A DNA stretch of 64,000 nucleotides from positions 3,639,001 through 3,703,000 of the forward strand of contig WUJK01000001.1 in assembly GCA_011317545.1 (NCBI GenBank), given 5' to 3'. The DNA comes from Coniella vitis. Lineage: Eukaryota > Ascomycota > Sordariomycetes > Diaporthales > Schizoparmaceae. Below the pieces are notes generated by a model. That model saw only the letters and a program-made list of their open reading frames with translations. It was not told the DNA's origin and ran no database searches. Below are positions 46,284 to 56,221 of this stretch, piece by piece. Positions within the stretch are counted from its first letter, which is position 1. The number at the start of each line of letters is the position of its first letter. A program made the translations under genes and the position numbers.

Positions 46284-47232
46284 GTTGGTTCTCTCTCTCT
46301 CTCTTGCAGTGAGTTTTTTGTTCCTGCAGCAATTGTCAGCTTCGTGTTGCTTGCGCACGTGGGGAAGAAGATGCGAAAGAAAGGCGAGGGAAGCCTTTGC
46401 CACGGCAAATGCATGAAGATCGTGCTAGCAAAGATAACAGCGATCTCGAATTGCTTACCTTGTTCTGCTTGCGCGGTAAGCGAGCAACGCACTTGTAATC
46501 TCTAGATAACTGATTCTTGTATAAGGAGTGATGAGCAATGCAACGCTCACCTAAATGAGATGATAATCACGCAGAGAATAAACAAATGGGTATCAAACTA
46601 AACAGTGAGTGAAAAGACGAAGGGGGCAAAGGAAAGAATGCAGTGCAAAAGCGTGGTGCCTTTTTCTTTTTTTAGATGGCGGGAAAATCGTTGTTTGGGC
46701 CTGGGCCGCTTGGTTGAGAGCAGAGTCGAGTCGCTCTTGGGCTTCCCATTACCCCATCATAACCTAATACAAAAATTTCCAACGGACCCCAGGCCGGAGA
46801 GGCTGCACGGTGGCTGATAGCCGCCTGGTCTGGGGTTTGTTCTGGGGAAGCGAGGGAATGACTCTTGTGCCGTGATTGTGATCCATATCGAAAAGCTGTT
46901 CTTCCATCTTCATGCTTGCAACAAAACCCTAGCATGAAGAAGCGCTTAAACCGATTACGGGTAATAGCCGGTTTGCTAAGCACTCAAGTACCTAAGTATC
47001 CCGCTAGCTAGTCGCCCAGAACGCGTGTTCTTAAACAAGTACCTAGGTACCCAGGTTAGTGCCATGGCTTCCCACGGCCAGAGTTGTCAAATGAGGTCAC
47101 CAGGACATCTGGGACCGAGGGCCGGGGAGTGGAGCTGGCAATATGATACCGATTGTACGAATACAAGTTGCGGAGCTCCAGAGTTTCTGTTGTTTCAACT
47201 TGTGCTGAAGACAGTAGAATCATCTGTACACG
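46284..47232. other. divergent promoter region
   Basis: About 0.95 kb between the asparaginase gene (-) and the dioxygenase gene (+). It holds the palindrome GTACCTAGGTAC (47039-47050) and a related GTACCTAAGTA just before it. No supported gene. Confidence 0.4.
47039..47050. repeat. palindrome GTACCTAGGTAC
   Basis: Perfect 12-bp palindrome about 190 bp upstream of the tentative dioxygenase start, sharing the ACCTAGGT core with the two palindromes near 38.5 kb. Confidence 0.8.
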
Positions 47233-49373
47233 ATGTCTGTTGCGATGAGAGTCGCCGCAGTGGTAGCGAGGCAAGTACAGCATCCAAGAAAGGGTTCGGT
47301 GGCGTTGCTCGTCAGTTGCACCTTGTCATCCTGGCTCCTCTTTCTCACACTACACTCGTTACAGATGTACTCGACCACGCATATTCAGCTTTCATTGCCA
47401 ACTTGTGCCGGTCACAGCGTCGCCGGCTATTCCTTGCCATGCTGCGCTTCCGTTCTTGACATACCGATGCGCCTCTTGGGCCCGAAATTCGGCTTCGTTT
47501 GCAGCTGAAGGTGAACCTGCACGGGATGGTACCAACGGCAATGCTGGATATAACGTTACCTTCACTCCAGAGCGAGTCTGCTTTGAAGCCAAGGGGGGCC
47601 CTCTGGCTGAGTCTGAAGGCCAGAGACTCCACGTGTAGGAATACATCTTGTGGCCCCCATCGTCCTGAGAAGCGCACAGCTAATCCGCGTTTCTTGATAG
47701 ACCACACGCATGGTTAAGGTCCGTTTTGGCTTTCTGATGGCTTGCCTTAGTTTCTCAGGACTCAAATCTGCATATCTTTAGGGAAAATTGCCGGTGTTCG
47801 AACTGTGTTAACCAGGCAACCATGCAGAGGAATTTCAACATCTTCGACTTGCCAGAGAGCATTGCTCCCGAGGATATCACATTGACAGTTCAGGGAATGA
47901 GGGTTACTTGTAAGTGGCCAGTGGCAACTCAGCGCACTGGACAGCGCTATCCTTCTTACACTAATCCGAGCTCAGGGAACCATGGGAACCACATTAGCCT
48001 GTACGACTGGAAATTTCTAAATCGGAATCTCGACATGAAGCTGCACATGCGACAAAACATAGGGTAAGATTGCATTTTCTATTCCAAGACCTAAGTCATC
48101 TTGCTCATGGCTTTGTATAGAAAAATGCAGCGGTTGTGGGGGTCGGAAATTGCGCACAACCCTCCAAAGGTCCAGTACGAGGAGGTCATGGACAAGACCT
48201 CTACGGCTGGACTTGCCAAGTTGACAGATGCACTTGTAAGTTTACTACGCAGGTTTCTACCATAGTAAACCCTTGTATCATGGACTCTAATGGGCAAAAC
48301 AAGATGAAAGACGGGCTCGTATTTGTCGAGAATACGCCCTTTGACGACGCCATATACACGAAACACCTACTGGAACGCATTGGCCCGATCCGAGAGACGC
48401 ACTACGGCGGTTTCTACGACTTTGTGCCGGACATGGCGAAGGCAGACACAGCCTATACCAATATCGCACTTCCGGCGCACACAGACACAACTTACTTCAC
48501 GGACCCAGCCGGCCTGCAAGCCTTCCACATGCTCTCGCACACAGCGCCAGAGGGCTCACAGGCCACGGGAGGCGAATCTCTGCTGGTGGACGGTGTCCGT
48601 GCTGCACGGCTACTGCAAAAGGAATATCCCGAATACTTCCAGACACTGTCAGAATGCGGCGTTCGGTGCCATGCCAGCGGGAATGACGGTGTGACCATCA
48701 CCCCCGACGTGATGTTCCCCGTGATCGAAGCGCAGAGGGTCGACGACGAGGAAGACACTATCATGCGCATCAGATGGAACAATGATGACAGAGGTGGTAG
48801 GTGGCCTTGAAGGATATTTTTGTCCTTCTGCATTGCCTGTGCAGAGGCAGAAATGGAGCTTTGTGTGCGTCCGTCAAATGCTGACCAAATCATTCCGCAT
48901 TTCCTAGTACTGAGTGTTACCGAACCGGCTCTATTTCAATGGTACCAGGCTGCTCGGAAGTTCAAGGAAATCCTTGAGAGGAGCAGCTCCGAGTACTGGT
49001 TTCAACTTAAACCTGGCAGCGTCTTAAGTATGTGCGGCCTTGGACTCCCCCTCCAGCAGTAGGGAAACTGCCCGCATCGAGGCTCAGGTACTGGCTGACA
49101 ATATACAACCACTCTAGTCTTTGACAATTATCGGGTCCTACATGGTCGAAGCGCGTTTGAAGGCCTTAGACGAATCTGCGGAGCCTACAGTAAGTCAAGC
49201 CTCCTCGAAACAAACAAAAACCCCATTACACATTTGACCAAAGATCTTGACTAGTCGGTATCTCGGGTGCTGACGTATTTGTGTCTTTCCTAGTCAACCG
49301 TGACGACTTTGTGTCTCGCTGGAGAAATACAAACTTGCCGCGGGACCAGGTGCTAGCCCAGGTTATTGGATGA
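47233..49373 (+). CDS. trimethyllysine dioxygenase (carnitine biosynthesis), 5' exons tentative
   Basis: Seven exons are firm: 47759-47909, 47976-48063, 48121-48235, 48304-48796, 48908-49027, 49118-49189, 49294-49373 (373 codons including stop, all phases fit). They encode CRCSNCVNQATMQRNFNIFD (metal-binding N-domain), LWGSEIAHNPP, THYGGFYDFVPDMAKADTAY, the Fe(II) ligands LPAHTDTTYFTDPAGLQ, RWNNDDRG, IFDNYRVLHGRSAFEG (distal His) and INRDDFVSRWRNTN. This matches the 2-oxoglutarate-dependent trimethyllysine dioxygenase family, which makes 3-hydroxytrimethyllysine in mitochondria. Upstream, a probable exon ends at about 47634 (AESEGQRLH) and MSVAMRVAAVVAR at 47233 could be the mitochondrial presequence start, but I could not fit all phases there. 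The family motif WLRDxC reads IFRENC at the 47759 exon. Confidence 0.85.
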
Positions 49374-50288
49374 GGATTATCATTGGGGTAGAGGTAGACA
49401 GCCAAAGCTATTCCATGTTGACAACTCTTGTCTTGATCAAAAGGCTAGATTTGGGGGCAAAAGTTTAAAGATCGTAAAGGACACAAGAGCCATGCTCATA
49501 AGGCTCCAGAAAACCGAAGTACGAATGCAAAGCTTCTTCGTGGGCCTGCTGGAGCAGGTCAGAACGGCCCGTCTTAGCATGCCTAAGAGAAGCTTCTGAT
49601 TGGAGGCGAGCAGCTCTGCCGCCCCTTTTCCCCTAATCCGTACTCGCTGCTGCCGTACTCTGTAGCCCCCTAGCACTACGGTAGCCAGTCACTGCTTAAG
49701 CAGGACCGTTCCGGGGGCGGAAGCTACCTTGGTCCCCCACCAAAAGGTCCCCTACGACGACTAGCCCCGCTCTGTAATCCTACATATACGGCCAAAACCC
49801 CCTGTACTGCACAGGGGTCTGCCTCTACTATCAGCTATATGCACTCAGGTTGGGCTCTAGTGCAAGGTCTCCTCCCTGCACTGACCTGAGTTGTGAATTT
49901 CCAGCTGTCTGCTTGGTCTGAACCTGCACCGAGCCTGGTCTATCTCATAATAACAATTCTGCCTTACCTATCCTCATCACGCTCGATCGCCCGAAAGTCA
50001 GCCCTACCTCCCATTTGCCTCCTCGCTGACCGCCTCCGCTTTCGCAAGGCCATCTATCACGAGACCCGACCGATCCTGACTTCGACTCGTCTGAACAGGC
50101 CCTTGACCGAACCCTTTCCTGCCCACATTACCACTACCGTGTAAGGTCTGGCTCAGTACGCTCGCGAGCTCAGCCCAGCAACCTAGCCAAAGGCGCCAAT
50201 CTCGCCTCCTTCGTGACTCTTGCTACAGAGCAAGCATCTTCAGCTCGCTTGTCCCGCTCCTCACCTACGACAGCTTACTCACGACAGG
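49374..50288. other. promoter region of calcineurin A
   Basis: About 0.9 kb. It contains several CCCCT (STRE-type) pentamers between about 49620 and 49810 and a pyrimidine-rich leader before 50289. No supported gene. Confidence 0.4.
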
Positions 50289-52238
50289 ATGGATACGGAC
50301 GGCGCTGGCACCCCTAGTGCCCAGGATGCTCGCAACGTCCAGGTCGACAATGCCATTCGCGCCATACAGCAAAAGAAGCCCCTGCCTGAGATCGATTTCT
50401 CTATCCATCGCATGGAAGATGGCACCGAAGTCAGCACTATGGAGAGAGTCTGCAAAGGTAAACAGCACCTTGGCTCGGCGCATGCTAGCTCTGCGGCGGC
50501 CTACTCGCTCTTGTTGAAGTACGCGACCTGCTAACCTGGCTTCGCCCCCTTTAATTGTAGACGTCCAAGCCCCTGCCATGCTGAAGCCCACCGACGAGCA
50601 ATTTTTCGAAGACGAGACACGCACCAAGCCGAATATTCAATTCCTCAAGTCACACTTTTACAGAGAAGGCCGTCTGACTGAAGAGCAGGCGCTATGGATC
50701 ATCAGAACCGGCACAGAGATTCTGCGCGCCGAGCCCAACCTTCTGGAGATGGATGCTCCTATCACGGTCTGTGGCGATGTCCACGGCCAGTACTACGACC
50801 TCATGAAACTCTTTGAAGTAGGCGGTGACCCTGCAGAGACCAGATACCTTTTCCTGGGCGACTACGTCGACCGTGGCTACTTCAGTATCGAGTGTGTACT
50901 GTATCTTTGGTCATTGAAGATTCACTACCCAAAGACGCTGTGGCTGCTGCGAGGCAACCATGAATGTCGCCACTTGACCGACTACTTCACCTTCAAGCTT
51001 GAATGCAAGCACAAGTACTCTGACACCATCTACGAGGCCTGCATGGATTCCTTCTGCGCGCTACCCCTTGCCGCCGTCATGAATAAGCAGTTCTTGTGCA
51101 TTCACGGAGGCCTCAGCCCAGAATTGCATACTCTCGATGATCTTAGAAATGTAAGTATGCCAGCCTGCGCACCTACATAGTTGCTCGGCGCTCTCTTCCA
51201 AACGGCATTGTACGGTGACTGACATTGCACAGATCGACCGCTTCAGAGAACCCCCCACCCAGGGCATAATGTGTGACATCCTTTGGGCCGACCCTCTCGA
51301 GGACTTTGGCCAAGAGAAATCCAATGACTACTTCCTGCACAACCACGTCCGAGGTTGCTCCTACTTCTTCTCGTACCCCGCAGCATGCAACTTCCTGGAG
51401 AAGAACAACCTGCTCTCCATTATTCGCGCGCACGAGGCTCAGGACGCTGGATACAGAATGTACCGCAAGACCAGGACGACTGGCTTCCCCAGTGTCATGA
51501 CCATCTTTTCTGCACCCAACTACCTCGACGTATATAACAATAAGGCGGCGGTGCTCAAGTACGAGAACAACGTCATGAACATCCGTCAATTCAACTGCAC
51601 GCCACATCCATACTGGCTGCCAAACTTCATGGACGTCTTCACTTGGTCTTTGCCCTTCGTCGGTGAGAAGATCACGGACATGTTGATTGCCATTCTTAGC
51701 ACTTGCAGCGAGGACGAACTTAGGGAAGACACCTCCAGCTCGCCTGGCCCGTCATCTCCACCTACCACACCATCCTCTACCGCCGACTCTGAATCTATTG
51801 AGGCAAAACGGAGAGCCATTAAGAACAAGATTCTTGCCATCGGCAGACTGTCACGTGTATTCCAGGTTCTCCGTGAGGAGTCTGAGAGCGTTACTGAGCT
51901 CAAGACTGTCTCCGGAGGCAAATTGCCAGCTGGTACGCTCATGTTGGGCGCAGAGGGTATCAAGAATGCCATCAGCAGCTTCGAGGACGCCCGAAAGGTG
52001 GATCTACAGAATGAGAGGCTGCCGCCAAGCGCCGATGAGGTGACACGAGCGAACGATGAGGAGCGGCAACAGGCTTTGGAGAGGGCTGCTCGGGAGGCTG
52101 ATAACGACAAGAAGCTACAGTCGATATCGAGAAGACTGAGCACGTGAGTCACTTCACCGTCATGGCTAGTGTTTCGGGATCTTGTGTTCAGATGCTAACA
52201 GCAATCGCAGAGACCGTGATACCCGTCGCAAGGGATGA
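50289..52238 (+). CDS. cna1: calcineurin A, catalytic subunit
   Basis: Four exons (50289-50457, 50561-51150, 51233-52143, 52211-52238) give 565 aa. The PPP phosphatase core shows GDVHGQ, GDYVDRG, RGNHECR, HGG and the calcineurin-specific SAPNYLDVYNNKAAVLKYEN. It is followed by the B-subunit-binding helix (FMDVFTWSLPFVGEKITDML), the calmodulin-binding segment (AIKNKILAIGRLSRVFQVLR) and the region of the autoinhibitory helix. Calcineurin is the Ca2+/calmodulin-activated Ser/Thr phosphatase that dephosphorylates Crz1-type factors and controls growth and stress responses. The start MDTDGAG follows CAGG; the final exon is only 28 nt (TDRDTRRKG) and is supported by phase and consensus sites. Variants that skip that intron would end in the intron shortly after LST. 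Confidence 0.96.
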
Positions 52239-52820
52239 GGGCTGGCATTGTACGAGAAACAAGGACTGTCACGATAAATTGTGCGTGGGTGATCTGTGAC
52301 ACAGCCGGCTAAGCATGGAAGTAGGAGACTTTGTAATACTCTTTGCAGTGGGTTGCTGGACTGATCACTTCGGAAAGAACTCCTAGCGGGAGATCCATGT
52401 CTTCTCTTTGAAGCACTGTGATGCGTGTCTAGACGCAATTGGGGGTAGGAATGTGGATAGGGTATCTACGCGAAACTTGCCAGGCTGCTTGGGAAAATTT
52501 TTCCTTCAGTCTCCTGCCGTGGCACTTGATGAAATTTTTTCTTATTCCTATTCATTTTTGTCCGTTCACGATCTCAATCTGTCGCTGCTCCATTATCTTG
52601 CCAAAGTTAAGAATATGCGGCTTTTCTCATTCTGAAATAACATACTATCCGATGACCAAACTTCAAGCTACTCTAGATTTGGGCAATGCAGGAGTGCACG
52701 TGACATCTTAAACTTCTTTCCGACGAAGTGACTCATGGCGAACTTGATATCAAACCCAAGTCCCGGCGTAGACTGGCGGTATGCGAGCAAATCCCATCTC
52801 TGTATCATTGCGCTCGTTCT
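52239..52820. other. convergent 3' region
   Basis: About 0.58 kb between calcineurin A (+) and the cyclase gene (-). No supported gene. Confidence 0.4.
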
Positions 52821-53993
52821 TTAGAAGATGGCCAAAATGTTCGGCGGGCTAGCCACACCGCCCGTAACATTACAGACCTCACTGCTCACGAAAAAGCTCC
52901 AGCGGCCCTCCTTCTTACACGTCTCCGCCAACTTCTCGAGCCAGAACAGCTCACCAATGGGACATCCATAGCCCGCAAGCAAGACCTCATGCAAAGACCA
53001 GTCCTTTTGCGCAGGCCAGACCTCGAAGCTTGCCTGATCACCTGCAACGGCCGCGAAGTTCTCCCAGATCCACCGAATCATCTCCTCAGACTGCTCGACA
53101 CCGCCAAAGTGGTGCGGTAAAACGTCCTGGTGGGCCTTGAGGGTCTGCTCGTCGAGCGCGTCGTGCTGGACGTGCCAGCCTGTGCGGATGAAGAGAATGT
53201 CGCCAAAGTGGATTTCGGTTCCCTGATCGCGCAGGCAGGCTTGCAGATGGGCGAGCGGGATGGGCGAGGTAGCGAAGCAGTTGAAGTCGCGGATGGCGGG
53301 GTCAGTCTGCTTTGCCCGCCAGCTGACGAGGTCGATGAGGATGCCGCGACCAACGATGCCTTGTTCGGCCCATGCTGTGAATGGGATGTTAGTCTCCTTT
53401 CCCCTCCTTCTTGCCTCACACCGCATGTATAGGACAACGAAATTGAGGACCAAAACCCCGATTTGTACCTTGAATACCGTTCACCGTCGTCTTCTTGCCG
53501 TCCTTGTCTCTGCCTCCGACGCCAATATCTTCGATCGTGACGCCATTATAGAACTTGGCTTCCTTTTGATAGCCAAAGTGGCGCAGACCGTCCCACTGGC
53601 TCGAGCTCTGAGAGTTGAAGGACCACACATCGTCGTGCACAATGCGAGGCGCCTTTTGGAACAGCTCTTGGTGGAAGAGCTTGCGCTGGAAGAAGCCTGA
53701 TTCCTCTCCTTGTGCGTCGAGGGGCCAGTTGAGCGAAACGCTGAATATGGGTGTGTTGTTAGAAAATATTGTGCTACCTTCTGACCCGAACATTAGGTCC
53801 CGTGGACGTACCGGATGCCCTTTTGGATTTCGCCCTTGGCAGCTGCGGCTACACGCTCGTTGGTGAGTCTATTGAGAGTACCCAGCTCGTCCTTGTCACC
53901 GTACAGGCCCCAGGCTGAGTGGTGAGGGTCACCTTCCCGGAGAGGAAGGCTATCAAAGCTTGGGATCCCGTTCTCGTTAAGGGTAGGCGCCAT
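52821..53993 (-). CDS. putative cyclase-family (kynurenine-formamidase-like fold) protein
   Basis: Three exons (53993-53812, 53740-53469, 53374-52821) give 335 aa. The N-terminus (FDSLPLREGDPHHSAWGLYG, DELGTLNRLT) and the middle (DDVWSFNSQSSSQWDGLRHF) match the fungal branch of the putative-cyclase family (PF04199), followed by GRGILIDLV, HFGDILFIRTGWH and the C-terminal WSLHEVLLAGYGCPIGELFW. The usual HxGTHxDxPxH metal motif of bacterial kynurenine formamidases is replaced here by NSQSSSQWDGLRH, which is common in this fungal branch. Substrate unknown; no biosynthetic neighbours suggest one. Confidence 0.87.
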
Positions 53994-54718
53994 TGTAAGA
54001 TTATGTAAAGCTGTATTGTAGACGAATCCGAAGTCTGGACTTCTCTGGGTTTTCACGTAGGAGATGTTGACACTTTCCCCGAGTCCTCTTGGAAATAATT
54101 GCAATGACCTCGGTGCCAATTCACCCGTTTGTCTAGAAGTACTCTACATCATCCTCTGATACCTTGCTTCAAGTTCGACGGCTCAAGGCGGGGAAAGAAC
54201 CCACCCCTCCGGTATCGATCCGTGAACTGCGGATGAGGGCTCGGCCCGTTCGCCGTATGCGACCCCATTCCCGCTTCGGTAGATAGTCTTTCTTGTTGCT
54301 TACTTTATGATGATATCTTGAGCAAGGACCTGCGATGCTGTCACTGTGGATAATCAACTGTCAGAAAGGTGATTGAAGCCTTGCGAATGAGCTCTTGTTC
54401 GTTAGTCAGCTGCCTTTTTGGCTGGTTGCATAATGAAGCTGCTACTTGGGTATATGCAGCCTTTGTGTCTTCATGGCAGCCTCGTCAGGGTTCGGGTTCA
54501 ATCTGAATCTCGCAACGATGAGATTTTGCAAGAGGAGCCTCTCGATACCCGGACTGGGCGTACGATGCCCGGATTTGTCTGTTTTTAGAGCGGTGAGAGA
54601 TGATCTTTACCTCTCGACGGGGAACGCGACAAGAATACGATCGGAACCGCTGCGTCGTTCGTGAATCAACAAGAGCCGCCCATCCAAGGCTCACAGCGAA
54701 TAACCGCAATCCAATTCC
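53994..54718. other. divergent promoter region
   Basis: About 0.7 kb head-to-head spacer between the cyclase-family gene (-) and mtq1 (+). I looked for a tRNA in the 54170-54300 and 54480-54560 stretches and found no cloverleaf with A and B boxes. No supported gene. Confidence 0.4.
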
Positions 54719-56089
54719 ATGCCTCGGATCGCACCCTCTGCCATCCGTCAGGCCTACCGCATCTCACCACACGCCGCTACCCTACTGCCCGTCTGTCGAG
54801 ACCTGCGCTCGGCATGCAATGAGCTGCGATGGATCAGGGAATATGTTGAGGAGGTGGTGGGGAAAAAGAAGCTGCGAGCCCAACCGCAACCTCTACAGCA
54901 CCAGTCTGCCGCTGCGCGACGAGCAATTGAACATGAGTATCTGGCCTCATTATGCCATCGCCGTGGCAGAGGTGAGCCATTGCAGTATTTGCTCGGGACG
55001 CAGCCATTCGGGAACCTAGACCTGAAGTGTCGACCGGGCGTCTTGATTCCTCGGTAGGTGAACTACCTCGCAGCCTTGAACCACAGTATTGGAGGCCATC
55101 TTGTCCCACGTCGCACGTAGTCTGTTGCTATACCATGATCTGTCATGCCGGAAAGATAGACAACATCAACGAAAAGTGTTATTTAGTTTGAAAATATATG
55201 TATCTGACTCTATCCCGATGTATCTAGACCAGAGCCAGAAGCATACACATCCCATCTCGCCGCGCTCATTCACCAAGACCCAAACCTCCTGGGGGTTTCC
55301 TCTCCCTCCTCCTTGGTCGCGCCCCCCAAAACCCTGCGAGCATTGGACCTCTGTACCGGTACAGGCTGCATCGCCCTCCTCCTCTATTCGTTGCTCTCCC
55401 ACGCCATTCCAGACCTCCACGTCCACGGCGTCGACATCTCGCCCCACGCTGTGCGCCTCGCGAAAGAAAACATCCGGTACAACGTTGCCAACAGCCGCCT
55501 TCCTTGCTTGCCGTCTCAATCCTCCAGCCACTCCCTCTCCTTTAGCCAAGCCGACATCTTTTCCGCCGCCTTTCTAGACCACTACCTCACAGACTACCCG
55601 CCTCGCACAACCCGACAGCTCGACATCCTCCTCTGCAACCCCCCTTATGTCTCCCAATGGGGCTTCACCCACCAAACAGCCCGCAGCGTCCGTCACTACG
55701 AGCCCAAACTCGCTCAGGTTCCCATGGTGTCGTCATCATGCCCGGGCGGCAGCACTAGCACCCACCCCAACAACCCCGAAGACGTCTTTTATGCGCGCCT
55801 GCTCGATATTGGCGCGTTCCTGCAGCCACGCCTCATGCTCTTGGAGGTGGGCGACTTGGCGCAGGCGATGCGTGTCGTCGATATGGCGTTGCGCCACAGT
55901 GCGGTCAGCAGCAGTGGGGCGCAGAGGCAAGGGAAACGGCAGGTTCGCAATGTCGAGATATGGAGGGATTGGCCTGATGCTGCAACGGAAGAAGGCGAAA
56001 TCACAGTGGCAGAGGTGTGTGAGGGCTCGAGAAGGGTGCGGATTAAAGGGAGCGGTCATGGTCGATCTGTGTTCATACAATACCATTGA
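54719..56089 (+). CDS. mtq1: Mtq1/PrmC-type release-factor glutamine methyltransferase
   Basis: Two exons (54719-55053, 55228-56089) give 398 aa. The N-terminal helical domain ends GEPLQYLLGTQPFGNLDLKC and LIPRPEPE; the SAM-binding domain has LRALDLCTGTGCIALLL (motif I) and VHGVDISPHAVRLAKENI (motif II). The NPPY catalytic motif appears as LDILLCNPPYVS, which binds the target glutamine. Family members methylate the Gln of the GGQ motif in release factors; Mtq1 acts on the mitochondrial one. An Arg-rich N-terminus (MPRIAPSAIRQAYRISPHAA) fits mitochondrial targeting. The intron (174 nt) splits the Arg codon of LIPR. The region after the NPPY motif (about residues 260-290) carries a Ser/Pro/Asn insert. 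The gene is tail-to-tail with the mitochondrial leucyl-tRNA synthetase, 132 nt between stops. Confidence 0.92.
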
Positions 56090-56221
56090 AGTGATAAACA
56101 AGAATAAAACGAGTGAATCTATCCGGGCAGCACGATCCACTAAGCATGTTCGTACAGTGAATGAATGCCAGGTTCTTTTGCAAAGTCTTTTTCTTACTTG
56201 GAATGGGTATCTCGTATGAAT

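Noticed and set aside
47600..47660. LWL...RDSTCRNTSC-like stretch as the true metal-binding exon of the dioxygenase
   Set aside because: The downstream exon already encodes CRCSNCVNQATMQR with the right spacing and phase; using the upstream stretch would duplicate the Cys motif and lacks a fitting donor.
54170..54560. Possible tRNA gene between the cyclase gene and mtq1
   Set aside because: Sequences resembling T-loop (GGTTCAATCTG) are present, but no matching acceptor stem or A box could be formed.
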